Below, piece by piece: positions 25,681-35,161 of a DNA stretch of 64,000 bases; position 1 is the stretch's first letter; every line of letters starts with the position of its first letter. Source of the stretch: a bacterium (GTDB lineage Bacteria; Vulcanimicrobiota; Xenobia; Xenobiales; JADMJV01); assembly GCA_018780265.1 (NCBI GenBank), contig JADMJV010000040.1:1-64000 (forward strand). The letters are read 5' to 3'. The position numbers and the translations under genes were made by a program. The notes beneath the pieces are model-generated. The model was not told the DNA's origin. It did no database searches and saw only the letters and a list, made by a program, of their open reading frames with translations.

Positions 25681-27609
25681 TCACTTTCGGGATATGGCTA
25701 ACCGCTTACTCACAAAACCTGGTTCTACATCCATGCAGCCGCCCGGAAACTCCCAGTTGCGCGGCATGGCCGGCAGCTCGCCGCGCACCGCCAGGGACAG
25801 GTAGCGGCCGTTTAGGTGCAACATCAGTTTGCGATCGACCAGTCGCCGCAAAATCTCCGGCGAGCCCGCGGACGCCGCTGTTTGTGGGCTGTCGCAGGCC
25901 AGATACAGCTCTCGCTCGGCCCCTTCCAGAGTAACAAAACGCTGGAGCGCGCACGGGCGCGTGTCAATGATAAGCAATTTCCCGTCCTGGTCACTCATAC
26001 TCAAGATCAGTGGCAGACCTTGCCAAAAAATGCGAATCCAGTGGTCCACCCACCGCTCCAGAGCCTGGCGACCGGGTCGGCTGTGCTCGTCGGGACGATC
26101 GCCGGTGCGGGGATACTGCAGTGCCTCGCGGTCTTCAAAGAAGTAGGCCAGTTCCGCCAGACTCTCTTCTTCCAAGGGGTAAACGTAGGAGTAGTAGCGA
26201 TTGGGCGACAGTCGCAAGCCAAAGTCGGCCGGGCGCACATGGTAGGGGCTAAAGCGCTCGTAACGGATTTGGGTCACCCGCCAGGTCCAGTGCGGGTTGG
26301 GGCTTTGCTCCTGGGGCGGCTGCAGGTGGGAAATCCAAGGCAGCCATGAGGCCATCTCGGCATACCACTCGTCCTTTTCGCCCGGAAATCCGGACAGAAA
26401 GTTCCAGCTCACGCGCACTCCAAATTCGCGCGTCCATTTGAGCAGTTGCACATTGGTAAGGGCTGTTGAGCCTTTTTCGATGTGGCGCAAAATCTCGTCG
26501 TGCATGCTTTCGATTCCAGGCTGAATCCAGCGCACTCCCGAGCGGGCCAACTGAGCCACGTGTTCGCGCTTCAGGTTGGCCTTGGTTTCATAGAAAATAT
26601 TGAGATTGCGCTCTTCTAGCTGAGGCAGCACCGTCTGGAAATAGCGCATGTCCAGGATGTTGTCGACCACCTCAAAGCGGTTACTGCCATAGCGCTCCTG
26701 CAACTGAGTAAAGTCGCCCAGAGCCCGTTCGGCCGATTTGGAACGATAGCCCATTCCGGTTCCGTTCAGTCCACAAAAAGTGCAGTGATGGCGGGCGCCC
26801 CACCAGCACCCGCGCGAACTCTCAACCAGCAGACCGGGTTCGATGCGCTTGCCCACTTCCAGGCTATCGAGCAAGGCAAAATAGTCGTCGTAATTGGGCG
26901 CGGGAACCTGGTCCAGTTGTTCCACCGTGCTGCGTCCGGGCGCCTGGCCGCGTTGGGCCGGGGTGAGCACACTGACCGGCAGGGGGCGCTGGGGGTCTTC
27001 CAGCAGTGTTCTAAACAACTGGCCGGCCAGTTCGTCGGCTTCGCCACTGACCACGTAGTCTACCCAGGGGAATTCGCGGTGGGTGGCCTGGCCCATAGCC
27101 CCTTCACAGTTGGCGCCCCCCAGAACCGTGATCAGGTCGGGGCGGGCTTGCTTGAGACGGCGCAGCAGCGCCAGCGAAGCGCAATGCTGTTGGAAAGTAG
27201 AACTGGCCCCCACGATGCGGGGTTTCTTGGCCAGCAGGCTCTCCACCAGTTCGTCAATGAAGGCAGGCGTCTCGCGGCGCAGATCTTCAAAGAGCGGTCG
27301 CAGGTTTTGGCGGGGACCAAAGATGGCCTCCATCACGTCCAGGTCGGCTTCGCGAAAATAGGCGTCCATATCGGGGTGAAAATCGGGAAAAGCGGCGGCG
27401 GCAAAGGCCCACTCGCCTAAAAATACGTCGGTAGGCGTAAACTCCACCAACTTGTAGCGCTTCAGGCCAATACGCTCGGCGAAAAGTAAGTTGGCGTAAA
27501 TCACTTCGGCCACCAGGCCTTCGCGCTCCAGGCAGGCCTGCAACGTGCCCAATCCGATGGAGGGACGCTCCACCGCCGCAAAGGGCATATGAACCAGCAA
27601 AATGCTCAT
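25681..27609 (-). CDS. RiPP maturation radical SAM C-methyltransferase (cobalamin-type)
   Basis: This 642-residue protein matches ribosomal peptide maturation radical SAM protein 1. An N-terminal B12-binding-like region (about 1-200, with the GASSTFQQHCAS and VLGGANCEG strands) precedes the radical SAM core. The family cluster motif C-x7-C-x2-C is at Cys268, Cys276 and Cys279 (SRGCWWGARHHCTFCGLNG), later with WIQPGIESMHDEIL and a C-terminal extension. Homologues such as PoyB/PoyC place methyl groups on unactivated carbons of precursor peptides. Its ATG overlaps the epimerase TGA by 4 nt. Confidence 0.93.
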   Translation of the reverse strand: MSILLVHMPFAAVERPSIGLGTLQACLEREGLVAEVIYANLLFAERIGLKRYKLVEFTPTDVFLGEWAFAAAAFPDFHPDMDAYFREADLDVMEAIFGPRQNLRPLFEDLRRETPAFIDELVESLLAKKPRIVGASSTFQQHCASLALLRRLKQARPDLITVLGGANCEGAMGQATHREFPWVDYVVSGEADELAGQLFRTLLEDPQRPLPVSVLTPAQRGQAPGRSTVEQLDQVPAPNYDDYFALLDSLEVGKRIEPGLLVESSRGCWWGARHHCTFCGLNGTGMGYRSKSAERALGDFTQLQERYGSNRFEVVDNILDMRYFQTVLPQLEERNLNIFYETKANLKREHVAQLARSGVRWIQPGIESMHDEILRHIEKGSTALTNVQLLKWTREFGVRVSWNFLSGFPGEKDEWYAEMASWLPWISHLQPPQEQSPNPHWTWRVTQIRYERFSPYHVRPADFGLRLSPNRYYSYVYPLEEESLAELAYFFEDREALQYPRTGDRPDEHSRPGRQALERWVDHWIRIFWQGLPLILSMSDQDGKLLIIDTRPCALQRFVTLEGAERELYLACDSPQTAASAGSPEILRRLVDRKLMLHLNGRYLSLAVRGELPAMPRNWEFPGGCMDVEPGFVSKRLAISRK

Positions 27610-28994
27610 AGAAGGTCTTCAAAGAGGGCGGCGATATACATTTCCTGCAAGGCCAGCAGGGTTTCGGCCGGTTCCTGTTCCATTTTCAGGCAGAGCTGCT
27701 CCACGGTGTAAATCCCTTCAGAAATCAGCTCCCCCAGTTGCTGCATGCCGGCATAACCGCGCGAATGGAAGTCGACCCCGCGACTTTTGTCCTGAAGGCG
27801 AAATCCCCCCTCCCGCGGCACCAACCGCAGGTCTTCGCGGAAGCAGGGCACTTCTTGCAAGCCCAGCCGAGTGGGCCGGTTGGACCACTCCAAGAGAACC
27901 TCTCTGAGTTGGCCGGCATGGCTAAAAGTGGCCTCGCCATGCACGCGGTAGCCGTCCGGCCAGCGCGGGCTGGAGGGGCAGGGGCTAACCAGACGCACAC
28001 GACGGTCGGGCAAGTTGAACAAAAAACCCGATACACAGGCGATGGTGGTGGCGTGGGCCGTTTCCGGATCCAGCCGGCTCAGGGCCTTGCCTGCGGCCGA
28101 TCGGGCTCCCAGCGATTCCTTGTTCTGGGTGACCAGTTCTACTCGCAAAAGCTCCAGCGGAGTGAACTGCTCATGAATCTGCAGCAGTTGGCGCAAAGTC
28201 AGCACCGAAAAACGGTCCAGCGGACTGCCGTATTGCTGAGACAGCTTCAGCAGTGCCCGAGTCCGCTCCACGTTTTTCAGGGCCAGAGCGGTAGTGGTCT
28301 GGGGAAATTGCCCGGTCACGCTGTGAAAATCCACGCAAAACTGCTCGTAGTCGGGGTTGTCCATGGGGTCCGTTGCCCAGTAGAGAAAAGCATGGCCTGC
28401 CGCCGGGCCGCAAATTTCCATCACTACCTCCAGCACCTCGCGCCAGAGCTGGCGATTCTCCGGCGTGGCCAGCCACAGGTCGGTGAGTTTGGGAGCAGAG
28501 ACCCCGCAAAACCAGCAACCCACCGAGCAGCCTCGGGCCAGTTCGAAAGCGGCCGGGGGATGCACGATGGCTTCGGAGTTGCCGGTGGCCAGTTGCCAGG
28601 CGCAGCGGCGAATTTGGCGCCGGCGCCAGGCGTTCAGGCCCGGCGAGGTCAGTTCCATCTGTTGACGCAAACTTTCGCGCCAGGCCACCTTCTCTTGATG
28701 CAATGCCCAAACCCGGCGCACCAGTCGGGAAGGGGGCCCGACCGCCTGCGCATCATAGAGCGGCCTCAGTTCGTCGGCGCCAAAAGGCACTCCGGCCTGC
28801 TCCAGGGTGCCCCGGGGGTCTTTTTCCATGCGCGCCCGAAAGTCGGCATCGCCCCGCCAGCGCTCGCAAAAACGCTTGGCAACGGCTAATTCACCGGCAT
28901 ACTCCGGCTCTTGCTCGGACATAAAAACCGGTTGAATCTCTGGATCCTGGCGTAACTCAGCCAATGTAAGCACGGCCGGTCGTTCTGGGTCCAC
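27606..28994 (-). CDS. Radical SAM RiPP amino-acid epimerase (PoyD-like)
   Basis: The 462-residue protein has the Cys156-x3-Cys160-x2-Cys163 cluster motif (RGCSVGCWFCGVSAPKL) and PoyD-type landmarks: FLYWATDPMDNPDYEQFC, FPQTTTALALKN, a RFSVLTLRQLLQIHEQF helix, and TTIACVSGFL. Such enzymes turn L-residues into D-residues irreversibly in a precursor peptide. Residues 38-85 (AKRFCERWRGDADFRARMEK and following DP-x4-LEQAG) look like the Nif11/NHLP leader segment of proteusin precursors. Start is GTG 28994; ATG 28925 is an alternative. It is translationally coupled to the C-methyltransferase. Confidence 0.9.
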   Translation of the reverse strand: MDPERPAVLTLAELRQDPEIQPVFMSEQEPEYAGELAVAKRFCERWRGDADFRARMEKDPRGTLEQAGVPFGADELRPLYDAQAVGPPSRLVRRVWALHQEKVAWRESLRQQMELTSPGLNAWRRRQIRRCAWQLATGNSEAIVHPPAAFELARGCSVGCWFCGVSAPKLTDLWLATPENRQLWREVLEVVMEICGPAAGHAFLYWATDPMDNPDYEQFCVDFHSVTGQFPQTTTALALKNVERTRALLKLSQQYGSPLDRFSVLTLRQLLQIHEQFTPLELLRVELVTQNKESLGARSAAGKALSRLDPETAHATTIACVSGFLFNLPDRRVRLVSPCPSSPRWPDGYRVHGEATFSHAGQLREVLLEWSNRPTRLGLQEVPCFREDLRLVPREGGFRLQDKSRGVDFHSRGYAGMQQLGELISEGIYTVEQLCLKMEQEPAETLLALQEMYIAALFEDLL

Positions 28995-29121
28995 CCGCTC
29001 AGGTCCTGGCCCTCAGAGCCTCTGGAATTAACCCTCAGCCAATCGTTCTCTGGCTCGATCGAACCGCTCCGTTTGGCCAGGGTTTGATCGATGATGTGTC
29101 TGAGTTATTTCGCGACGGGCC
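28995..29121. other. Gap between epimerase and large envelope gene
   Basis: No precursor-peptide gene of usual size fits here on the minus strand. On the plus strand a stop-free frame of about 45 codons ends TAA at 29123-29125 with the tail ELFRDGP, nearly the same tail as the partial frame at 1-54. It has no clear start or ribosome binding site and may be the relic of a gene end. Confidence 0.4.
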
Positions 29122-32100
29122 CTAAGAATCTGCCTCCCCGCCCTCGGCCGGGGCAGGGTCGGGCACCACGGCCGCCCTGCGGCGACTCTGCCAGGCGGCC
29201 AGCAGCGCTTCGAAATGATTGAGTAGCCATAGCGCCAGTCCTACGCCCAAACCCGATTGCAGGCTGCCCAGCAGAGGCAACTGAAAACCCGAAACCATCC
29301 TACAGGCCAGGTAGCCGGTCAGCAGCAGAATCCAGCCCCGCGGCTTGAGAGCCAGCCAGGCGCCCAGCATCAGGCTCACTGCGAAAAACATCCAGTCGGC
29401 CGCCTCCAGGGCAGGCTTTGAGGTCAGTGTCACCTGTATTACGGGGCTCTCTTCGGTAACCATCAGGCGTTGAAAAGTTAGCACCTGGCCCACTTTGGGC
29501 ACCTCCACTCGCACGGGCAAGACACCCTGCTGAGCGGCCGAGACCATCTGCTGGAGCCTGTCGCTCACCGGTGCGTCACTCCGCTGCTGTTCCTGAACAG
29601 GCTGGGGAGCGCCAGCAGCGATGGGCTCCAACGAAGTGGCCTCCTGCATGGTGCCACCCAGGCGCAGCACCTTCCATTCCTGAGGCAGGTAAAGTTGCCA
29701 ACCCAGGTCAGAAATCGGCATATCGACCTGCGGCACCTGCACCTCCAGTTTGCCCAACCAGGGGTGAAGGCTGCTCTGCTGCACGTAAGTGATCTCGGCG
29801 GGGAAAGCGCTTACGCCGCTTTCCCCGGAACGCGATGACTCCAGTCGCATACGAACCTTGCCCCCCTCCGCCTTGATGGGTTTGACGGCCTGACCATTGA
29901 CAAAGGTGCTCCAGACTTCGGCCCCGGCAGGCAGTTGCAGTTCAAGATACTGCTTGTGATTGTTGCGCACCGAGAGGAGCAGATGGGTGACCAGTTTGCC
30001 TTCTGGCGTTACCAGCGTCTCGCCCCGACCCTTGTCAATGGTGGCGGTGAGCACGTTCACCTCTTTGCCTTTGTGGGTCTCCAGGGCCAGGCGGTAGGGC
30101 TGGCGGTGATACTCAAAGGCCAACACGGTCGGGTTGCTGCACATGCCGCTGACTTCGGCAGGCAGTTCGGCGACATCAATGGGGCGAACGCTATCCTGGG
30201 TGGCCGCGGTCACTTCGATGCCGCCGCTGGTTTCAACCCCCAGCGAACCTTTCATGCGCTCCACCCCCGGAACTTCCAGTGTGGGCACGTCCCAGGTAGA
30301 GTCGATCTGAGAGATACCCTTCTCCAAACTGAGGGTAACGCTGAGGGTGCCGCTGGCCGGTTGGGCCAAAAACAAGTTGACCTGGCGAGCGTTGCCACGC
30401 TCGCTGGTGGTCCAGTTGGCCAATCCCTCGCAAGCCACATCGACCACCTCAGCATCGACGGGTACCAGCACGGACAGGGTGTCCACCTCGTTGCGCAAAA
30501 TCTGATAATCGATGCGAGTCTTGCATCGGGCCACCGTGTCGGACACGCTGAGCAGGCTGTATACCCGCGCCGTCAGGCGCGCTTTCTCGCCCCGGCTCTG
30601 GCCGTTCAACTGGGCGCTGGCGGCCGCGCTCGACCAACTCAGCGACAGGTTGGGGGCGGAAAATGCGCCCTCCGTCAGGGTGGCGCTGCGCCTTTGAAAA
30701 GGCACCTCTGGTGAGGAGGTCACCTTCATTCCAGCCGGCAATACCAGGCGTAAGCTAGAGGCCTGAGTAGCGGGGGTGACCAGGGCCAGGGTGGAGGCTG
30801 CGCCCTCGCTGCTGACGGCCAGATGGTATTGAAGCCTCAGCTTGTGCTGACCTGGGCCTCGCACCAGAGCGTGGTAGCGGCCCTCTTTGTTGTAAACAGG
30901 CACCGACTGACCATCGAATAGGGCCTGCTGCAACACCACTTCTCCCGGCAGCAGGTCAATTTCTTGCCAGCCACCGTGCAAAATGGACAGACTCAATTGG
31001 GCGTCGACATTGCCCCAGCGCGCCCCGCTGGCTGCCTGAACGCGATAGTCACCGGCGGTGAGCAGCCAGGCGGTGGGGGCCGTATCGGCAGGGCGACTGC
31101 CGGTCCCAGGCTTCTTCTGACTCAGCTTGAGGAAGTCGGCCAATGGCACAGTCACGGTGCCCCCGCCCGGGCCTTGAGCGTGAGCCGGAGGGGTCGAGGT
31201 AGAGAACATCAAAACCAGCACGGCGCCCGACACGAGTCCCCGACCGCGCCGCCAGGCCTGCAAATAGTCCTGCCAGGGTCCGCGCTGACTGGCCAGCCAG
31301 CCCAACAGACTGATGACCCAGCCCAGCCACAGAGCTCCCTTGACCAGACCCACAGGGGTGGACTCCAGGTTTCCAAAGACCAGCACGGCCCAGGCCGCCA
31401 GCAGTAGTTTCCAGCCGCGCGGGCGGCGCCTCTGACTCAGACCCAGACCGGCTGTGACCAGAGCCACCCCGAGCCAGATCAACTGACGGGCGGCCTGACT
31501 GGAGTAGTGCAGCACAATTTGAGGGGAGTCGTGGGTGACCATCAATTGAGAGAACTCCAACACTCGCCCCTGACGCGGAATCTCGACGCGCACCGGAAAG
31601 GCTCCCTGCGTGGCTGAACGCACGATATTGGCCATGCGATTGTCGGCTTTAAAATAACCCTCACCCGAAGCCATTCGACCCTGGGTCTTCCTGGCGTAGC
31701 TCTCTTTTTCATCGGCTATGGAGGCTTCCGCCGAAGGGGCGGGAGCGGCCTGACCGGTCGGAGCTGCTCCGTCCATGTCTTTGTCGCGTTCCCCGCCGCC
31801 AACTGCGCCGGCGACGGCCAGCGTCCGTTGACCGGCCGCCATGGTGCCACCGGTCCAGAACACGGTGCGCGAAGGAGGCTGATAGATGGACCAGTTGAGA
31901 TTACAGATGGGCACGTCCACCTTGGGGGCAATCAAGTGAGAGGAGCCCAGCCAGCCAGAGGTGTTCTCCTCCTGGACATAGGCCAGTTCGACCGGAAAGC
32001 TCTCCTGACCGGCCGAAGCCAGCGGAATGCGCACCTGATTTTCACCATCCTGGATCGGCTTGACCGCCTTGCCCGAGACAAACGCCCCATAAACGGTGGC

Positions 32101-33423
32101 CCGGGGGGGTAGAGTGACCTTGAGAAACTGCTTGCGATTGTTGCGCATGGTATAGGTGAAGGCAGACACCAGTTTGCCCTCTTCGGTGACCAGAGTCAGC
32201 GCCTCGGCCCCCTCGATGGCCGCCGTGAGCACGGGCAGTTCCTCACCTTTGTGGCTGCTCAGCGAGATCTGGTAGGGCTGCTGGTGATACTCATAGGCCA
32301 GCATCAAAGGGTTGGAGGTCATCGCGCAGACCTGGGTGGGAAGCTCCTTGACGTCGATCGGTCGGGCCTCTTGCAAGGTTCCCTGGGTCAGTTCCACCCC
32401 GCCGGTCGAGAGAATCCCGATCGAGCCTTTGACTCTTTCCAGCCCGTCCATGGTCAGAGTGGGCAGGCTCCAGGTGTCGCCTGTCAGCGGCTTCTCGTAG
32501 GTGACCGTGAAGCTGTACTCACCGCTCACCGGTTCGCTGAGACGCACGTCTATTTGATGGTCATTGGCGGTCCAACTGGCCAGATGAGCCCCCTGCACAT
32601 CCACCACCTCGACCTCCTTGGGGCACTGCAGTCGAAATCGCTGGACGCTGTTGCGCAAGATCGAAAGCTGAACCTGACTGGTCAGGCGCACGTCGCGCTC
32701 CCCCACCGTGGCCAGCGTGAACAGGCGGGCATACATGCGAGGTTTTTCGTTTTTTGGCTTGCCGCGCAGGGCCGGGTGGGCAGCCAATGGCGTCCATGAG
32801 AAGGTGACCGAGGCGCCGCCGGGCAAGGCCCCGCTGACCACCGTGGCGCCCGATTTCTGGACATTGTTGAGGGGAATTTTGGGATTGCTGGTGATTTCGA
32901 TGTCCTTGCCGGGCACCACCAGGCGCAAGCGGCTCACGGCGCTGGCCGGAGTGAGCAATGCGAAGGAGCGGCTGGCCCCGGCATTGGCTAAGGGCAGGTA
33001 GTAGACCAATTTTAGCTGATGGCTGCCGGTGCGGTGCACCAGAGCCGTCAGTCCCCCCTCTTCACGCGGCTGGGTGAGCAGCGGTTGGCCATCCAGATGA
33101 GCCGACTCGAGCACTACCGGGCTGGCCAGCAGATCGAGGCTGACCCAGCCCTGACCGTAGACGCTCAATTTGAGATCGGCCTCTACACGCGCGAAACGAT
33201 CCTCCACGCTGACCCGATAGTCCCCTTGGGGAAATAGATGGGTCACCGGAGCGGCCGGCCCCCCCGTCACAGGCGGCGTGGCCGGACCGGTGCGAGTGAG
33301 CTGCAAAAATCGGTCCAGGGATAGGGTCACCGTCCCATTCACGGCGGGCTGGGCCTCGGCTTCCTGGGCCCAGACCCCAGATGGGCACAGGAATAACAAA
33401 ACGAGACAGAGGAGGTACTTCAT
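29122..33423 (-). CDS. 1433-residue envelope protein made of two fused homologous halves
   Basis: It opens with a signal peptide (LLCLVLLFLCPSGVWAQ). Each half has the same plan: a VTL/VPL-x-FL-x-L strand, GDYRV, beta-rich domains with repeated LRLVVPG/LRLVLPAG, RNSVQRF/RNEVDTL, SGGVELT/SGGIEVT, EYHQQPYQI/EYHRQPYRL and AFVSGKAVKPI/TFVNGQAVKPI strands, and transmembrane helices at the end. Between the halves (residues about 665-750) are TM helices plus a second signal-peptide-like stretch ending PPAHAQG. It reads as two tandem paralogues whose intervening stop was lost. Beta-sandwich surface or envelope function is inferred. Confidence 0.75.
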   Translation of the reverse strand: MKYLLCLVLLFLCPSGVWAQEAEAQPAVNGTVTLSLDRFLQLTRTGPATPPVTGGPAAPVTHLFPQGDYRVSVEDRFARVEADLKLSVYGQGWVSLDLLASPVVLESAHLDGQPLLTQPREEGGLTALVHRTGSHQLKLVYYLPLANAGASRSFALLTPASAVSRLRLVVPGKDIEITSNPKIPLNNVQKSGATVVSGALPGGASVTFSWTPLAAHPALRGKPKNEKPRMYARLFTLATVGERDVRLTSQVQLSILRNSVQRFRLQCPKEVEVVDVQGAHLASWTANDHQIDVRLSEPVSGEYSFTVTYEKPLTGDTWSLPTLTMDGLERVKGSIGILSTGGVELTQGTLQEARPIDVKELPTQVCAMTSNPLMLAYEYHQQPYQISLSSHKGEELPVLTAAIEGAEALTLVTEEGKLVSAFTYTMRNNRKQFLKVTLPPRATVYGAFVSGKAVKPIQDGENQVRIPLASAGQESFPVELAYVQEENTSGWLGSSHLIAPKVDVPICNLNWSIYQPPSRTVFWTGGTMAAGQRTLAVAGAVGGGERDKDMDGAAPTGQAAPAPSAEASIADEKESYARKTQGRMASGEGYFKADNRMANIVRSATQGAFPVRVEIPRQGRVLEFSQLMVTHDSPQIVLHYSSQAARQLIWLGVALVTAGLGLSQRRRPRGWKLLLAAWAVLVFGNLESTPVGLVKGALWLGWVISLLGWLASQRGPWQDYLQAWRRGRGLVSGAVLVLMFSTSTPPAHAQGPGGGTVTVPLADFLKLSQKKPGTGSRPADTAPTAWLLTAGDYRVQAASGARWGNVDAQLSLSILHGGWQEIDLLPGEVVLQQALFDGQSVPVYNKEGRYHALVRGPGQHKLRLQYHLAVSSEGAASTLALVTPATQASSLRLVLPAGMKVTSSPEVPFQRRSATLTEGAFSAPNLSLSWSSAAASAQLNGQSRGEKARLTARVYSLLSVSDTVARCKTRIDYQILRNEVDTLSVLVPVDAEVVDVACEGLANWTTSERGNARQVNLFLAQPASGTLSVTLSLEKGISQIDSTWDVPTLEVPGVERMKGSLGVETSGGIEVTAATQDSVRPIDVAELPAEVSGMCSNPTVLAFEYHRQPYRLALETHKGKEVNVLTATIDKGRGETLVTPEGKLVTHLLLSVRNNHKQYLELQLPAGAEVWSTFVNGQAVKPIKAEGGKVRMRLESSRSGESGVSAFPAEITYVQQSSLHPWLGKLEVQVPQVDMPISDLGWQLYLPQEWKVLRLGGTMQEATSLEPIAAGAPQPVQEQQRSDAPVSDRLQQMVSAAQQGVLPVRVEVPKVGQVLTFQRLMVTEESPVIQVTLTSKPALEAADWMFFAVSLMLGAWLALKPRGWILLLTGYLACRMVSGFQLPLLGSLQSGLGVGLALWLLNHFEALLAAWQSRRRAAVVPDPAPAEGGEADS

Positions 33424-33767
33424 AGGCGGATTTGTCGCAAGCCATACCGGTATATTTCTTCCCCGACGAAAGTGCTATGCTCCAGGTCGGAGGTGGTGGA
33501 GAATCTTGGCCATTACAAACTTTACCGGTGCAGCCCTGGATTCTGCAAATGGGGCCTGAAGCCGAGGACCTGGGCGAAATCCTCGAGGAGCTTCAGGAAG
33601 CCACCCATCCGCAACTCGGTGCGATGCGGCAGGTTTTCGGGCAGGGCTAGCCCCAGGGCCCCCAAATGGGATTCTAACTTGAAGGGACGATTCCGCACAA
33701 AGACCGGCTCGGCACCAAATGACGAATATCATAGTATGCAACTGTCCGCCTGCTCTACAGTAAGGTT
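33424..33767. other. 344-bp intergenic stretch with weak coding signs
   Basis: Lies between the divergent genes 29122-33423 and 33768-34019, so it must hold their promoters. A possible short gene (33432-33650) is listed separately. No terminator-like hairpin or tandem repeat is visible in the remainder. Confidence 0.4.
33432..33650 (+). CDS. Possible small hypothetical protein
   Basis: A 72-codon frame beginning TTG 33432 encodes an acidic peptide with a helical Glu-rich middle (EDLGEILEELQEATHPQLG). No ribosome binding site or family match is seen. The other frames over this stretch look less protein-like. It may be a decayed gene. Confidence 0.25.
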   Translation: MSQAIPVYFFPDESAMLQVGGGGESWPLQTLPVQPWILQMGPEAEDLGEILEELQEATHPQLGAMRQVFGQG

Positions 33768-34019
33768 ATGATACGCGACCTCTTGGGCGTGGCGTTGGGG
33801 GCGGGCCTCTTCTTGGCCCTTCTCTACTTCGGCTTTCACGCAATGCAATCAGACACTTTCAAATACTCGACCTGGATGGGTGTCTGCTACATGGCAATGT
33901 GCTTCTTCGCCTCCGTAGCGGTAGCTCGAATGGTGTCCGGTGGCGGAAGGAACCCGGCCGGGGACGGGCGCAACCCCGTTTTCATGCAGCCTTATCTGAA
34001 AGGGTTCCTCGAGGCATGA
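33768..34019 (+). CDS. Small two-helix membrane protein
   Basis: The 83-residue protein has two predicted transmembrane helices (about 5-23 and 34-54, including YMAMCFFASVAVARMV) and a short hydrophilic Gly/Asn-rich tail. AAGG lies just upstream of the ATG. There is no family match; it is probably an inner-membrane protein of unknown role. Confidence 0.45.
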   Translation: MIRDLLGVALGAGLFLALLYFGFHAMQSDTFKYSTWMGVCYMAMCFFASVAVARMVSGGGRNPAGDGRNPVFMQPYLKGFLEA

Positions 34020-34349
34020 ATGCAGTTAGGGTTCGGGAGCCGAACTTGAAACTCGCAACGTCATCGTTCGCGAGAAAACCTTTCGCCACAAGGGTTTTGT
34101 AGATTCCTTGCAGAGCGACCGGGCCGTCCTCCGTCGAGCGACACGGTAGGTACTGCACGTAAACGGGATTGCTCCCGCCGGGGACTGACCAACCCGGTTT
34201 CTATGTATCGAAGGGTCCTGGCTGTTCCTGTGGAGCCAGAAAAAGCCCGAATGGAAACTCAAACTCTGGGAGGTGATGCGTGGCATTTCCAGGGATTGGC
34301 ACCCAGGTGGGCGGACCGGGTTACGGTCCATTAGCGCCCGGCCGCGCCC
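34020..34349. other. 330-bp stretch without a supported gene
   Basis: Frames on both strands are short and low-complexity with no ribosome binding sites. The stretch separates a small membrane protein gene from the VapC toxin gene and may be decayed sequence. Confidence 0.45.
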
Positions 34350-34736
34350 CTAGCACAGCGGGATATCGGTTAGCGGAAAATCGTTTCCCTTACAAAGCAG
34401 TCGTTCACCGGAGTGTCGCGCCAGGGCATAGGAGCAGCAATCGCCCAAATTCAGTCGAGCCGGATGCTGGCCTTTGCCGAAACGTCGGTAGGCCTGACGT
34501 GCGATTTCTGCTTGCTCACGATTCATCCCCGCCATCTCGATTTGGGCTGAGTAGACAAATAGATCGAGTTCCCGACCTCCTGCAGGCCCCTTTTTTGCCT
34601 CCATGACGATTGAAGTTTCCAGCATCGAAACGGGGCTCATAAGTCGGCGGGGATCGCTAGATATCAAGGTCGTAAAATGCTCGGCCTCTTCTTCGCCGAG
34701 AAGAATTGCCACCAACGCCGAGGAATCAATCACCAT
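34350..34736 (-). CDS. PIN-domain ribonuclease toxin (VapC-type)
   Basis: The preferred start ATG 34736 (MVIDSSALVAIL) gives 128 residues and overlaps the antitoxin stop by 11 nt. PIN-domain acidic residues are all present: Asp4, Glu40 (SMLET), Asp99 (LNLGDCCSYALA) and Asp119 (KGNDF). VapC toxins are Mg-dependent RNases that often cut tRNA or rRNA loops. The module is complete. Confidence 0.9.
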   Translation of the reverse strand: MVIDSSALVAILLGEEEAEHFTTLISSDPRRLMSPVSMLETSIVMEAKKGPAGGRELDLFVYSAQIEMAGMNREQAEIARQAYRRFGKGQHPARLNLGDCCSYALARHSGERLLCKGNDFPLTDIPLC

Positions 34737-34989
34737 CAGAAAATCCGCCCAGTTCATCGTAGCCAAGGATTTCGTGGGTTGGCCGCTGGTCAAGGTCAGG
34801 CAAAGCCCTGCACCGCCGAGATATTTCCAGCAAGGTGTCCCTGAGATCCGGCGCCTGCCTGCGACCGTTCAGGCGTTCCAGGCGTTCTTCTAGAGCCCGG
34901 GTCACAGCCTGGGTGAGTGTCTCGCCGGTTTCTCTGGCGACCTGGTGGGCCAGACTCTCGGTCCGTGCGTTCTTGATATTGAGAGCCAT
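34726..34989 (-). CDS. VapB-type antitoxin (Rv0623/PSK-like)
   Basis: The 87-residue protein starts at MALNIKNARTESLAHQVA, a typical PSK/Rv0623-like VapB opening, followed by a TGETLTQAVTRALEERLERL helix pair and a C-terminal toxin-binding tail ending DELGGFSD. ATG 34989 is chosen over 35004 because it begins the conserved fold. It precedes and overlaps the PIN toxin gene. Confidence 0.88.
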   Translation of the reverse strand: MALNIKNARTESLAHQVARETGETLTQAVTRALEERLERLNGRRQAPDLRDTLLEISRRCRALPDLDQRPTHEILGYDELGGFSDGD

Positions 34990-35161
34990 TCCACCTTCCA
35001 CCAATTATGCAGTATTCCACCTTGGAAGTTTACAAGGTGGATTGAAAACGGTCAAGGTCGCTCCACGGCCCTTTATTCTGCAACGGAAGCGTGGCTCAGC
35101 CCCAGAAGGTACGGCCGAATCTGGAAGAACCTCAAACCCACTGCTTCTAAGGGGGAATATC

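Noticed and set aside
27738..28889. Plus-strand 383-codon frame opposite the epimerase
   Set aside because: Antisense shadow; the opposite strand has all PoyD-like motifs.
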